A DNA stretch of 64,000 nt from Pseudomonas fluvialis (GTDB taxonomy: Bacteria > Pseudomonadota > Gammaproteobacteria > Pseudomonadales > Pseudomonadaceae). Within the stretch, counting starts at the first letter, position 1. Each line of letters opens with the position of its first letter. The position numbers were made by a program, and so were the translations under genes. The stretch covers positions 62,001 to 126,000 of the forward strand of contig NZ_JACHLL010000005.1 in the NCBI RefSeq assembly GCF_014207935.1. The letters are read 5' to 3'. This document shows, piece by piece, positions 52,936 through 62,469 of the stretch. A model generated the notes under the pieces. That model did not search any database and had not been told where the DNA came from. It saw only the letters and a list, made by a program, of their open reading frames with translations.

Positions 52936-55344
52936 ATGATAAAGCTGCAAAGGAATAACGCCGGCAAGAACATCAGCCACATGGCGCTCGCCCTGTGCCT
53001 TTCGGGTCTGCTGGCCTGCTCGTCACCTGAAGAACAGGCCGCCAAGTACTACGAGAAAGGCCTTGCCCTGCTGGAGCAGGGCGATCTGATCAAGGCCCGT
53101 ATCGAGCTGCAAAATGCCCTGCAGATACGCCCCAGCATGAGCACCGCCTGGTATGCACTGGCACAGATTGCCGAACAGCAAGGCGACTGGGAAAAGCTCT
53201 TCTCCCTGCTGAACAAGGTGATCGACCATGACCCCAAGCACCTCGCCGCCCAGATCAAACTGGGACGCCTGCAGCTCGCTGTCGGCCAGCTCGACAAAGC
53301 CCTGGCCACCAGCGACATCGCTCTCAAGCTGGCGCCGGACAGTGCTGACGCCCTCGGTCTGAGAGCCGGCGTGCTGTACAAGCTGGAGGACCAGCAGGGC
53401 GCGGTCGCGCAGGCCAATGCAGCCCTGACGGTCAGCCCGCACAACATCGACGCCCTGGTGGTGCTGGCAACCGAACGCCTGGCTGCCGGCGATGCCAAGA
53501 GCGCCATCGCCTACCTGGACCGTGGTCTCACCGCCAACGAGAAGAACATCGCCCTGCAACTCATCAAGGTGCAGGCCCTGGAGTCACTGGCCCAGACCGA
53601 TTCGGCCGAAGCAATCTTCCGCCGGCTGATTGCCCTTTACCCGGAAGCCCGCGCCCTGCGCCACGCCCTGGCGCAATTCTATCTGCAGCACCAGCGCCCG
53701 GACGCCGCCGAGGCCGAATACCGGACCATCGCCGCCGATCACCCGCGCGACGTTCAAGCCAGGCTGGATGTCGCCAGGTTCATTGGTTCAACCCGCGGCC
53801 AGCGGGATGAGCAGGCGTATCTGCAGGAACAGATCGCCATCGAGCCGGGCAACCACGAGTTCACCTTCGCGCTCGCCGCCCTGCATCAAGCGGCGGGCGA
53901 TCAGCCAGCCGCCGAAAGCGTTTACCGCGACATCATCGCCAGCACCGGTGCCACCCCGGAAGCCATCAAGGCCAAGGGCCTGCTGGCTGGCATCCTGCTG
54001 GCCAACGGCAACAAGGCCGAAGCACAGCAACTGCTCAACGAGGTGCTGGCCGGTGACCAGCGCAATGAACAGGGCCTGCTGCTCAAGGCAGGTCTTGCGA
54101 TCGAAGCTCAGCAGCTGGATCAGGCCATTGCCGACCTGCGCACCATCCTGCGCGACTCGCCCAACTCGCCCCGCGCCCTGCTGCTGCTGGCCAAGGCCCA
54201 TGAAATGGCAGGGGCTGTCGAGCTGGCCCAGGAGAGCTTTCAAAAGGCCTACGAGGTCGGTAAGCCCAATACCTCTTTCGCCATCGCCTATGCGGAGTTC
54301 CTCCTGCAGCGCGGCCAGGCGGCACGCGCCGAGCTGGTCGCCAGCGAATTACTGCAGCATGCTCCCGACCATGTTCCCGCCCTCAAGCTGCTGGCCCAGG
54401 CCCGGATCAATCAGGGCAACTGGACGGGTGCGCAGGCAGTGGCGGACGGCATGCTCAAGCACGACGACCAGAGCCAGGCTGCCGATCAGGTTCGCGGTGC
54501 GCTCTACGCCGCACGCAAGGACTACTCGGAAAGCATCGCCGCGTTTCGCCGTGCGCACGATGCCGCGCCCGCCGACATTCAGCCCATCGTCGCGCTCGTG
54601 CGCTCCTACATGTTGGCCAACAAGCCCGATGAGGCCATTACCTTCCTTCAATCCGCGAGCCAGGCCAGCCCGAACAACCCCACCACGCAGCTCCTGCTGG
54701 GTGAGCTGTACGCTGCCAAAGGCAACATTGCGCAAGCCGAAAAGCACTTCCAGCAACTGCTCCAACTGCAACCAGAGCAGGCCACCGGCTATGTCAAACT
54801 GGCCGGCCTGTACATGCGCAGTGGCAACCTTGCAGAAGCGGAACGCACCATCGGCCTGGGACTGGGCAAGACCCCCGGACACGTTGAACTGCTCACGGTG
54901 CAGGCCAGCCTCTTCGAGCTGGGCAAGCGCTACGAGGACGCCATCCAGGCGTATGAGATACTGCTCAGGCAACACCCCGGTTCGGATATCATCACCAACA
55001 ACCTGGCCAGCCTGCTCAGCGAGCAACGCCAGGACCAGGCCAGCCTCACCCGCGCCTATGAGCTGGCGCAGCGCTTTCGTCGCAGTGAAGTGGCCTATTT
55101 CAAAGACACTCTGGGCTGGGCCAGCTACCGCGTTGGCAAAATCGCAGAGGCCGCCAAGCTGCTCGAAGAAGTCGTCGCGCAAGCACCCGACCAGGCGATC
55201 TTCCGCTACCACCTGGGCATGAGCTATCTCGCGCTGCACAACAAGGAACAAGCCCGCAAAGAACTGCAGAGCGTGCTGGCCTTGAGTCAGGGCAACAATT
55301 CCGCCGATGCCGAACGTGCCCAAGCGGCCCTGAACACCCTGTAA
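52936..55344 (+). CDS. prsT: PEP-CTERM system TPR lipoprotein (PrsT type)
   Basis: The 802-residue protein has a signal peptide with lipobox LLAC (Cys near residue 28) and then TPR units along nearly its whole length, such as ALLEQGDLIKARIELQNAL and AYEILLRQHPGSDIITNNLA. This is the PrsT lipoprotein found next to exosortase genes in many proteobacteria, thought to assist polysaccharide or protein export across the periplasm. GGAGAA precedes the ATG, 18 bases after the exosortase stop. It probably forms an operon with the exosortase and the ATPase. Confidence 0.92.
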   Translation: MIKLQRNNAGKNISHMALALCLSGLLACSSPEEQAAKYYEKGLALLEQGDLIKARIELQNALQIRPSMSTAWYALAQIAEQQGDWEKLFSLLNKVIDHDPKHLAAQIKLGRLQLAVGQLDKALATSDIALKLAPDSADALGLRAGVLYKLEDQQGAVAQANAALTVSPHNIDALVVLATERLAAGDAKSAIAYLDRGLTANEKNIALQLIKVQALESLAQTDSAEAIFRRLIALYPEARALRHALAQFYLQHQRPDAAEAEYRTIAADHPRDVQARLDVARFIGSTRGQRDEQAYLQEQIAIEPGNHEFTFALAALHQAAGDQPAAESVYRDIIASTGATPEAIKAKGLLAGILLANGNKAEAQQLLNEVLAGDQRNEQGLLLKAGLAIEAQQLDQAIADLRTILRDSPNSPRALLLLAKAHEMAGAVELAQESFQKAYEVGKPNTSFAIAYAEFLLQRGQAARAELVASELLQHAPDHVPALKLLAQARINQGNWTGAQAVADGMLKHDDQSQAADQVRGALYAARKDYSESIAAFRRAHDAAPADIQPIVALVRSYMLANKPDEAITFLQSASQASPNNPTTQLLLGELYAAKGNIAQAEKHFQQLLQLQPEQATGYVKLAGLYMRSGNLAEAERTIGLGLGKTPGHVELLTVQASLFELGKRYEDAIQAYEILLRQHPGSDIITNNLASLLSEQRQDQASLTRAYELAQRFRRSEVAYFKDTLGWASYRVGKIAEAAKLLEEVVAQAPDQAIFRYHLGMSYLALHNKEQARKELQSVLALSQGNNSADAERAQAALNTL

Positions 55345-55354
55345 GGCCCACGCC

Positions 55355-56176
55355 ATGTACGAAGCATTCTACCGACTCGCGGAAAAACCCTTTTCCATCC
55401 AGCCCGACCCCGACTTCCTGTTCATGAGCAGGCGTCACGACATGGCCTACGCCATGCTCGAATACAGCCTGGCAAACAAGGCCGGATTCAGCGTGATCAG
55501 CGGCGAAATCGGCTGTGGCAAGACCACCCTGATCCGCAAGCTGCTCGACAATCTGGGCGATGAGGTACTGACCGGGCTGGTCAGCAACACCCACGCCGAC
55601 ATCGCCGATCTGCTCGAATGGGTCATGCTGGCCTTCGGGCAGCCCTATCAGGGGCTGTCCAAGGTCGCCCTGTACGATGCCTTCCAGCAATTCCTGGTCG
55701 CGCAATATGGCGCCGGCCGGCGCGTGCTACTGATCGTCGACGAAGCGCAGAACCTCAACCCCGGGGCACTGGAGTCACTGCGCATGCTGTCGAACATCAA
55801 TGCCGACAAGGATCAGTTGCTGCAGATCATCCTGGTCGGTCAACCCCAGCTGCGCGACCTGCTACGGCGCCCCGAGCTGCGTCAACTGGCCCAGCGAGTA
55901 GCGGCACACTTCTTCATTCCCCCGCTGGAAGAGTCTGAAGTGGCGCGCTACATCGAGCATCGCCTGGCCGTGGCCGGGCGCAGCGAAGCCCTGTTCACCC
56001 CGGAGGCCGTCACCCGCATCGCCCAGCTCAGTCGCGGCATCCCACGCAGCATCAACATTCTCTGCGATACCGTGCTGGTCTACGGCTACTCCGCCGAGCG
56101 TGAGCCTATCGATGCCGAGCTGATCGAGGAAGTCGTTTGCGACCAGGACGAGTTCGGCCTGTTCACGCGCGACTGA
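55355..56176 (+). CDS. Exosortase-associated AAA ATPase (ExeA-like)
   Basis: The 273-residue protein starts with MYEAFYRLAEKPFSIQPDP, typical of ExeA/GspA-like ATPases. Walker A is GEIGCGKTT (residues 50-58), Walker B is VLLIVDEAQNL (about 125-135), followed by sensor motifs (PRSINILCD). Members of this group regularly accompany exosortase and PrsT genes. It ends 22 bases before the stop of the converging polysaccharide operon. Confidence 0.93.
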   Translation: MYEAFYRLAEKPFSIQPDPDFLFMSRRHDMAYAMLEYSLANKAGFSVISGEIGCGKTTLIRKLLDNLGDEVLTGLVSNTHADIADLLEWVMLAFGQPYQGLSKVALYDAFQQFLVAQYGAGRRVLLIVDEAQNLNPGALESLRMLSNINADKDQLLQIILVGQPQLRDLLRRPELRQLAQRVAAHFFIPPLEESEVARYIEHRLAVAGRSEALFTPEAVTRIAQLSRGIPRSINILCDTVLVYGYSAEREPIDAELIEEVVCDQDEFGLFTRD

Positions 56177-56201
56177 GCGCATACAGGCACGACTGCGCTC
56201 A
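56174..56201. terminator. Palindrome joining two convergent stop codons
   Basis: TGAGCGCA (56174-56181) pairs perfectly with TGCGCTCA (56194-56201) around a 12-base loop. Each arm begins with the TGA stop of one of the converging genes. No T-run follows, so its action as a bidirectional terminator is only likely. Confidence 0.45.
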
Positions 56202-56939
56202 ACGGCTACGGTGCAGGCGCAAGGTCCGCCAGAGAAACTGCGGATTGCCCAGCACATAGCGCTGGAACAGGCGGCGCGGCTCCAGCAACAGACGGTATGC
56301 CCATTCGCAACCCAGTCGGCGTACCCAATGCGGCGCACGCGTGACCTTGCCCCCCAGAAAATCCAGGATGGCACCACCACACACCACGACGCTGGGGAGA
56401 TCCAGAACGGCCAGCCGAGCGGCCAACCACTCCTGCTTGGGCATGCCCATGCCCAACACAATCAGTTCCGGACGCTCTCGCTCGGCCAGCCCGAGGTAGT
56501 GCTCCAGCTCTGCGAAACCATGCGCCGTCGAGATCACACTCACGCCGAACTCGCTCTCGGCACGCTCCGCCGCCTGCTGCAGGAATGGCTCGCAAGTTCC
56601 CCACAGGGCAACGCGGCGGCCGCGGTAAGACGCCAGCAGTTTGGGAATGAAATCGGTGCCATTCATATTCAGGCCGACAGGCATGCCCAGACGACGCAAC
56701 AGGATCGCCATGCCGGAGCCGTCACGCAGTAACACCTGGGCCGCACTCAGCGCCTCATGATAATCGGCATTGCCGGCCGACAGATTGAATGCATGCGCGT
56801 TGACAAAGCCGACCACCGTACAGCCCCCCGGACTGGCAAGCTGTTCGAGCAGGCGCTGTTCGGCCGAGACGTCGGAGACCAGATGCAGCCGCGCCAGCAA
56901 TGACTGCCAGCGTTGCTGCCAGTGCAGCGACCGGCTCAT
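56199..56939 (-). CDS. WecG/TagA/CpsF-family glycosyltransferase
   Basis: The 246-residue protein shows the family's landmarks: TVVGFVNAHAFNLSAGN, LLRDGSGMAILLRR, NGTDFIPKLL, LIVLGMGMPKQEWLA and VVCGGAILDFLGGKVTRAP. These enzymes add a sugar such as ManNAc(A) to a lipid-linked intermediate at the inner membrane. It is the last gene of the polysaccharide operon; its start overlaps the stop of the preceding gene (56936-56939). Confidence 0.93.
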   Translation of the reverse strand: MSRSLHWQQRWQSLLARLHLVSDVSAEQRLLEQLASPGGCTVVGFVNAHAFNLSAGNADYHEALSAAQVLLRDGSGMAILLRRLGMPVGLNMNGTDFIPKLLASYRGRRVALWGTCEPFLQQAAERAESEFGVSVISTAHGFAELEHYLGLAERERPELIVLGMGMPKQEWLAARLAVLDLPSVVVCGGAILDFLGGKVTRAPHWVRRLGCEWAYRLLLEPRRLFQRYVLGNPQFLWRTLRLHRSR

Positions 56940-58120
56940 GGCTCATCCCGCCTGGAGCGTACCCACTCGACCTGCCGTTTGAGCGCGAAGCCCAGATACA
57001 ACGGGAGCTTCTTCAGCGCATACACCGGCGCATAAAGCAGTGTCGGTAACGACAGCAAATCACGCCCGCAGCGCCACCAGGCAAGCAACACGGCAGCTCC
57101 GAGAAGGGTCGCCAGCAGGGTCGCCAGCAGTGCCGGCGCGGCCTCAGAGCTGATCGCCAGCCAACCCCAGGCCGCCACCAGAACCAGCAACACCAACAGC
57201 GTCAGCAAGGCCAGCGGCGGCACCAGCAGATCCAGTGTCATGCCCAGTAGGCGCCAGTCAGAACGCCGGAACGACTCACTCAGCAGACGCGGGACCTCGT
57301 TGAGGATGACGCCCAAATGCCCATGTTCCCAGCGCTTCCGCTGGCTGCTGAGTCCCTCATCGCTACTGGGGAAATAACTGATCACCTGCGCCGCCGGGCA
57401 GAACAGTGGCGGCCGGCCCTGCCGGCAGAGGTCCAACCCCATCTGCAGATCCTCGACCAGATGACCACTGGCCAGGTTGATGGCACCGAGATCACGCCAG
57501 GCGAACGCCATGCCAGAGCCCATCAACTGGCAAGGCAGGCCAAGCACAGCCCATCCCGACGGGCGCAACAGGTTCTTTACCCGCCAGGCGAACTCGGCAA
57601 TGCGTACTTTCAGGCCGGCCTGCTCTGGGGCACGCATCAGGTACAGCGCCTGCGCCGGCCGCGCAGTGGCGACGCAGGCTGCAGCCAGGCGCTGCAGAGC
57701 CTGTTCGCCCAGCTCACAATCGGCATCGAGAATGATCACGATATCCGGCGCATCGGCCTGCAAATGCGCGCGACCAAAATCCAGGGCATAACCCTTGCCA
57801 CGCCGCTGCGGATCATGGCGCTCCACGACCTCCGCTCCCGCCTGGCGGGCCAGGGCCGCGGTATCGTCGCTGCAGTTATCCGCCACGACCAGCAAGCGAT
57901 CTCCAGACTGCAGCTGTGGCAACACGCCGGCCACTGTGCGGGCAATCAGCAGCGCTTCATCGTGCGCCGGCATCAACACCGCCAGTCGAGGTCGCGTCGG
58001 CAAGTCAGGCGCAGAACGACTGGTTCGACCGGCCAGCAGCACCTGCACCGCCAGCACCGAAACCGGCAGCAGAATCAACCCCAGCATCGCCAGCAAAAGC
58101 CAACTGATCAGCGCACTCAT
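56936..58120 (-). CDS. Membrane glycosyltransferase family 2
   Basis: The 394-residue protein has one N-terminal membrane segment, a GT2 domain (LAVLMPAHDEA; DNCSDDT; ILDADCE; GHLVEDLQMGLDL; QRKRWEHGH) and three or four C-terminal membrane segments. The Q-x-x-R-W motif resembles processive synthases, but such enzymes in exosortase-linked loci also add single sugars. It overlaps both neighbours by four bases (ATGA), indicating coupled translation. Confidence 0.92.
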   Translation of the reverse strand: MSALISWLLLAMLGLILLPVSVLAVQVLLAGRTSRSAPDLPTRPRLAVLMPAHDEALLIARTVAGVLPQLQSGDRLLVVADNCSDDTAALARQAGAEVVERHDPQRRGKGYALDFGRAHLQADAPDIVIILDADCELGEQALQRLAAACVATARPAQALYLMRAPEQAGLKVRIAEFAWRVKNLLRPSGWAVLGLPCQLMGSGMAFAWRDLGAINLASGHLVEDLQMGLDLCRQGRPPLFCPAAQVISYFPSSDEGLSSQRKRWEHGHLGVILNEVPRLLSESFRRSDWRLLGMTLDLLVPPLALLTLLVLLVLVAAWGWLAISSEAAPALLATLLATLLGAAVLLAWWRCGRDLLSLPTLLYAPVYALKKLPLYLGFALKRQVEWVRSRRDEP

Positions 58121-59319
58121 GCCTGCCTCCGGAACAACTCGGCCAGCTTGCTCGCCTCACGATCAATCGAATGCCGCTCCAGAACCCGCGCATAAGCCGC
58201 ATCGCCCATGCGCTGGAGTACCTCGACAGGCTGCGCGAGGCAGTCGTCGAGGGCCGCGACCAGGCCATCAATGGCTCCGGCCGGGAATAACCAGCCGTTT
58301 TCGCCCGGTCGAACCAGTTCCGGGATACCCGCCACGTAAGTGGTGAGCACCGGGCGACGCAGTGCCATGGCCTCCATGATCACGACCGGCAAGCCCTCGG
58401 CGAAGCTGGGCAGCACCAGAGCCCGCGCCGCCAGCAGTTCTGCACGGACCTGTTCGCTGCTGATCCAGCCAGTGATCCGAACCCGATCCTGCAAGGCATG
58501 GCGCTCGATCAGCGTCTCGATCTGCTTACGCATCTCGCCATCGCCCGCCAGTACCAGCTCGAACGAACAGCCGCGCTCGGCCAGCTGTCGAGCCGCTTCA
58601 AGCAGCAGCAGCTGACCCTTCTGCTCACACAGGCGGCCGACGCAAACCAGCCTCGGGGTCGCGGGAACAGGAACCGGCTCGACCTCATGGAAAGCCCGTT
58701 CCAGACCGCAGTGAACTACCTCGACCTTGTGCCAGTGCGCGTGCTCGACCCAGCGGTACAACTGACTACGGCCGTAAGAGCTGATCGCCACCACAAAAGC
58801 CGCGCGGCGAACCTTTTCACCCAGGTGGATGAACTCCGGCTTGTCGAACTCTTCCGGGCCATGCACGGTGAAACTGTATGACGATCCACCGAGCGCCGCC
58901 GCCAACATCACGACTTCCGCCGAATTGGTCCCGAAGTGTGCATGCACATGCCGGGTCTCGTTCCGCACCAGCCAAGGCAGCAGACGGCAAGCCTCGGCCA
59001 GGTAGACAACATGATAGAACCAGGCCCGATCAGCACGCCGCCCCATGCGCAGCGCCAGCCCCAGTGCCGCCATGAAGCGCCGCGGGCTTTTCAGGACGCG
59101 CAACAGCACCGGCAGCAGCAAACCAGCCAGCCCCGCCTGCAGGACATAACGCGTGCGCTCACGTTCGCGCACATCCTCGGCATCCACCAACTGGTCGTCC
59201 CAGCCGCGCAGAGCGATGCGCTGCACCTCGAAGCCCTGGCGCTCAAGGGCAAGTATCTCGCGACGGATAAAGCTGTGGCTGACCTTGGGATATTGGTTGA
59301 CGAAATAGGCAATACGCAT
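58117..59319 (-). CDS. Glycosyltransferase family 4
   Basis: The 400-residue protein begins RIAYFVNQYPKVSHSFIRREI, as in WcaL-like colanic-acid-type transferases. The C-terminal half has the family-4 features: RLVCVGRLCEQKGQLLLLEA and the E-x7-E element in PSFAEGLPVVIMEAMALRRPV. It would transfer a hexose from a nucleotide sugar with retained configuration. Its stop overlaps the next start. Confidence 0.93.
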   Translation of the reverse strand: MRIAYFVNQYPKVSHSFIRREILALERQGFEVQRIALRGWDDQLVDAEDVRERERTRYVLQAGLAGLLLPVLLRVLKSPRRFMAALGLALRMGRRADRAWFYHVVYLAEACRLLPWLVRNETRHVHAHFGTNSAEVVMLAAALGGSSYSFTVHGPEEFDKPEFIHLGEKVRRAAFVVAISSYGRSQLYRWVEHAHWHKVEVVHCGLERAFHEVEPVPVPATPRLVCVGRLCEQKGQLLLLEAARQLAERGCSFELVLAGDGEMRKQIETLIERHALQDRVRITGWISSEQVRAELLAARALVLPSFAEGLPVVIMEAMALRRPVLTTYVAGIPELVRPGENGWLFPAGAIDGLVAALDDCLAQPVEVLQRMGDAAYARVLERHSIDREASKLAELFRRQA

Positions 59320-59323
59320 GGAC

Positions 59324-59848
59324 TCAGTCTTCCTGACTTGGGCGGGGTCTTACTACTGCGGGAATGCCAACGGCCATGCAGTTATCCGGCACATCACTCA
59401 ACACGACGGCGTTAGCCCCTATCACGGCGTGATTACCGATACGCACCGGGCCGAGAATCTTCGCCCCGGCACCAATATCGACATGCCCGCCAATCTGCGG
59501 AGCACCGCCACGGCCACGAGTACCAATGGTGACCTGCTGGAACAGCAGGCAATTAGGTCCGATCAGCGCCTGCGGATGCACCACCACACCATTAGGGTGA
59601 GGCAACAAGAGTCCGCCACCGATGCGGGCATTCAGAGGAATATCGGCACCACTGATCACCGACCAGAACACATGCCGAAGCACCGCCCACTTCTTCAGCA
59701 ACCAGGAAAAAGGATTGCTCCGGCTCTGATGGCGCTGATAACTGCGAATGGCAGCCAACAGTGAACGCGACGGCGACCAGCTCAGCAGAGTCTTGAACTC
59801 CCGCGTCATATCAACTTCATGCGCAGACACGTCATAGCTCTCGTTCAT
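59324..59848 (-). CDS. Hexapeptide-repeat acetyltransferase (CysE-like)
   Basis: The 174-residue protein has left-handed beta-helix hexapeptides (IPLNARIGGGLLLPH, NCLLFQQVTIG, VDIGAGAKILGPVRIGNHAVIGANAVV) and ends in AVGIPAVVRPR. It resembles serine O-acetyltransferases, but inside a polysaccharide operon it more likely acetylates a sugar. It starts directly after the stop codon of the preceding gene. Confidence 0.88.
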   Translation of the reverse strand: MNESYDVSAHEVDMTREFKTLLSWSPSRSLLAAIRSYQRHQSRSNPFSWLLKKWAVLRHVFWSVISGADIPLNARIGGGLLLPHPNGVVVHPQALIGPNCLLFQQVTIGTRGRGGAPQIGGHVDIGAGAKILGPVRIGNHAVIGANAVVLSDVPDNCMAVGIPAVVRPRPSQED

Positions 59849-60847
59849 CTATTTGTACTCAATCAACTGCGCCCGGGTGGCGCGCAAGCGTCCCCACCAG
59901 TACTTCAACTGGCCCTGCAACTCGGGAAACTTGCCCAGCACCAGGAAGGCCGCCTGCAACCAGTTCTGCCGTGGGCTCAGCGCGCCTCGCCGGGCCATAC
60001 GAAGCACCTGCAGGGGATACAGCAGCAGGCCAGCCAGCGCCCAGCCACCCAACAGCGGCATGCTCAACAGCACACCCAGCGGAATGCCAAGTCCCCACAG
60101 CCAGGCACGCTGCGACTCACGCAGCCAATGCCGCGCAGGCGAGCGACCATGCATAACCGCGCCCTCGGCAAAGGCATGCCCTGCACGCACACTGCGCTGC
60201 CACCACTGACCGAAACGGAGCATGGCCGCGTCGTGCAGGGTCATCTCCTCATCCAGGCGCCAGATGCGCCAGCCAGCGGCGCGCAAGCGCACGCAGAGTT
60301 CGGGCTCCTCGCCTGCAATCAGATCCGGATTGAAACCCTGCACTTCACTGAATGCCGACACCCGCATAAGGGCATCTCCACCACACGCACTGGCCTCGCC
60401 ATGCGGAGTGTCCCACTCGCGGTCGCACAGCCAGTTATAGATCGAACGCTCAGGGAAGCGCTCGCGCCGCCGCCCGCACACCACGGCGAACTCCGGCTGC
60501 TGTTCCAGAAAACTGCGCGCCTTGTCCAGCCAGCCGGCGACGACCTCGCAGTCACCATCGACGAACTGCACATAGCGCAGCGCCGGATACAGCCGCAGCA
60601 GCTGCTGCGCCCCGGCGTTACGCGCCCGAGCGGCGGTAAAGGGCGTAGACAAGTCCAGCGCCAGCACCTCGACACCCAGCCCTAGCGCCAACGCCGGCGA
60701 GCCATCGGTAGAGCCAGAATCGACATAAACAATGCAGTCACTGCCAGCCTGCAATGAACGCAGACAGCGCTCCAGACGCTCGCCCTCATTACGGCCGATG
60801 ACCACTACACCCAACTGCGCAGCCATCCCTGCTGCCTCCTGGCTCAT
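59849..60847 (-). CDS. Glycosyltransferase family 2 with C-terminal membrane segments
   Basis: The 332-residue protein has a GT-A fold: GVVVIGRNEGERLERCLRSL, YVDSGSTDGS, FVDGDCEVVAGW and AGEEPELCVRLRAAG. Hydrophobic segments occupy the last 90 residues. The start overlaps the stop of the acetyltransferase gene (60844-60847). Confidence 0.92.
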   Translation of the reverse strand: MSQEAAGMAAQLGVVVIGRNEGERLERCLRSLQAGSDCIVYVDSGSTDGSPALALGLGVEVLALDLSTPFTAARARNAGAQQLLRLYPALRYVQFVDGDCEVVAGWLDKARSFLEQQPEFAVVCGRRRERFPERSIYNWLCDREWDTPHGEASACGGDALMRVSAFSEVQGFNPDLIAGEEPELCVRLRAAGWRIWRLDEEMTLHDAAMLRFGQWWQRSVRAGHAFAEGAVMHGRSPARHWLRESQRAWLWGLGIPLGVLLSMPLLGGWALAGLLLYPLQVLRMARRGALSPRQNWLQAAFLVLGKFPELQGQLKYWWGRLRATRAQLIEYK

Positions 60848-61464
60848 GGCTGAACTGCCTCATCCACTACATTCAGCTGTCGCTCACAACGCTGACGGAT
60901 GCTCGGTTTGGCGCAGAGCACCACGCTATTGGCCGGTACCGAGCAGGCCAAGACGACATTGGCGCCGACCACGCTGCCTGCCCCGACCTCAATGGCACCG
61001 ACTATCACCGCGCCGGCACCAATATCGCAGCGATCACCGATCACCGGCTTCAGCCAGCGCGGATCACCGCGCCGCTTGACGCCAAAGGTGGTGTTCTGGC
61101 GGATATGCACGTCATCACCAATCGACAACGCCCCCAGCACCATGCCGCCGTGATGCCAGATCCGCACGCGTCGGCCGACGTGCACTGTGTATTTGAGACT
61201 GATACCCGCCAGCCACTCCACCAGCTTTTCGAGGACCTTGTACAGCAACGATAGCGGCCAGCGCAGCAGGCGACTGCGCAACCCCATGCGCCAGTTGCCG
61301 AAACGGTGCACCGCAAGCGCCCAGAAGCCCTGACTGAACGGATCCCGCTCATGGGTAACAAAGTCTTCCTGCAGCAGGGCCCAGAAACCAATGTCAGGTG
61401 GATTGCAATTACGCATCCCGAGCTGCACGTCACTCTCGGGACGGTCCGAGGTCACCTCGATCAT
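60844..61464 (-). CDS. Second hexapeptide acetyltransferase (serine acetyltransferase-like)
   Basis: The C-terminal half has hexapeptide repeats (VHVGRRVRIWHHGGMVLG, LSIGDDVHIRQNTTFG, CDIGAGAVIVGAIEVGAGSVVGANVVL). The helical N-terminus (FWALLQEDFVTHERDPFSQGFWAL) is like that of CysE-type enzymes. I prefer the ATG at 61464 (206 residues): it has a G-rich site just upstream and overlaps the previous stop as ATGA. A longer start at 61503 is possible. Confidence 0.85.
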   Translation of the reverse strand: MIEVTSDRPESDVQLGMRNCNPPDIGFWALLQEDFVTHERDPFSQGFWALAVHRFGNWRMGLRSRLLRWPLSLLYKVLEKLVEWLAGISLKYTVHVGRRVRIWHHGGMVLGALSIGDDVHIRQNTTFGVKRRGDPRWLKPVIGDRCDIGAGAVIVGAIEVGAGSVVGANVVLACSVPANSVVLCAKPSIRQRCERQLNVVDEAVQP

Positions 61465-62432
61465 TTTGCCCCCAGGTAGCTGTAACGAAGAAAATCCCAC
61501 CATAACCGGGGAGGATTCTCATTGGGCTTGCGCCGTACGGCCCGCCAGGCACGCCCCACCGGATAACACAGCAACCAGGCCAGATTGGCCAGATGCAGGT
61601 AGCCAGCCCCATGATGCTTACGGAAGAAATAGTCCCGCGAATCAAACCAGTACTTCGGTCGACGCTTGAGCATCCGCGTCTTGCCGGTAACCCCGGATGC
61701 CTGCCCGGCCAGATGCACCACACTGAAGTCCGGCCAGTACCACACCTGATAGCCATGCGCCTGCGCCGCCAGGCAGTAGTCGGTCTCCTCGAAGTACATG
61801 AAGTAGCGCTCGTCCATCAAGCCAACCACGCTCAGCAGTTCAGCCCGCATGAACAAACTGGCTCCGCTGACCCAATCGGTCTGGTGCGGCTGCGCACTCG
61901 GCGGGGGAGCAATTCGATAGCGCTCTAGCAATCGCGACAGCGGACCGAAACCCAGCGTCGCGTCAATCTCCGACCACAGCGTCGGCTGGCGAAAGGCGCT
62001 ACAACGGACACCACCGTCCTCATCTTCAATGCGTGAGCCAACAATGCCCACCTGCGGACGATCGTGGAAAAACTCCAGCAAAGGCCGCACCGCATTAGCC
62101 TGCAAATAGGCATCCGGGTTGAGCAGCCAGACAAACTCATCGGTGCCAGCCCCCTCGCCACTCAACACCTCAGCCAGACACTGGCGAATCGCCTCATTGT
62201 TTCCGTAGGCAAACCCGCCATTACGCGGCGAGACGATGAAGCTAATCGGGAAACCGCACTCAAGGCGCGGCAGCTCCTGCTTCAGCAGCTCGGCAGAGCC
62301 ATCCGCCGAGCAGTTGTCGATGACCACGGCCCGTACGTCGATTCCCTCAGAGAGCAACGGCAGCAAAGAGCGCACACAACCCAGCGTGAGTTGCGGAGTT
62401 CGGTAGTTGACAATCAAGACCCAGAGCTTCAT
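61461..62432 (-). CDS. Glycosyltransferase family 2 (rhamnosyltransferase-like)
   Basis: The 323-residue protein has VLIVNYRTPQLTLGCVRSL, VIDNCSADGSAELL, VSPRNGGFAYGNNEAI, WLLNPDAYL and GLMDERYFMYFEETDYCLAAQAHGY, all typical of WcaA/RfbF-like soluble GT2 enzymes. It starts 37 bases after the GMC oxidoreductase gene. Confidence 0.93.
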   Translation of the reverse strand: MKLWVLIVNYRTPQLTLGCVRSLLPLLSEGIDVRAVVIDNCSADGSAELLKQELPRLECGFPISFIVSPRNGGFAYGNNEAIRQCLAEVLSGEGAGTDEFVWLLNPDAYLQANAVRPLLEFFHDRPQVGIVGSRIEDEDGGVRCSAFRQPTLWSEIDATLGFGPLSRLLERYRIAPPPSAQPHQTDWVSGASLFMRAELLSVVGLMDERYFMYFEETDYCLAAQAHGYQVWYWPDFSVVHLAGQASGVTGKTRMLKRRPKYWFDSRDYFFRKHHGAGYLHLANLAWLLCYPVGRAWRAVRRKPNENPPRLWWDFLRYSYLGAK

Positions 62433-62469
62433 GGCACGTCCACTACAGCTTCCATCCCCGGTAACAAGC

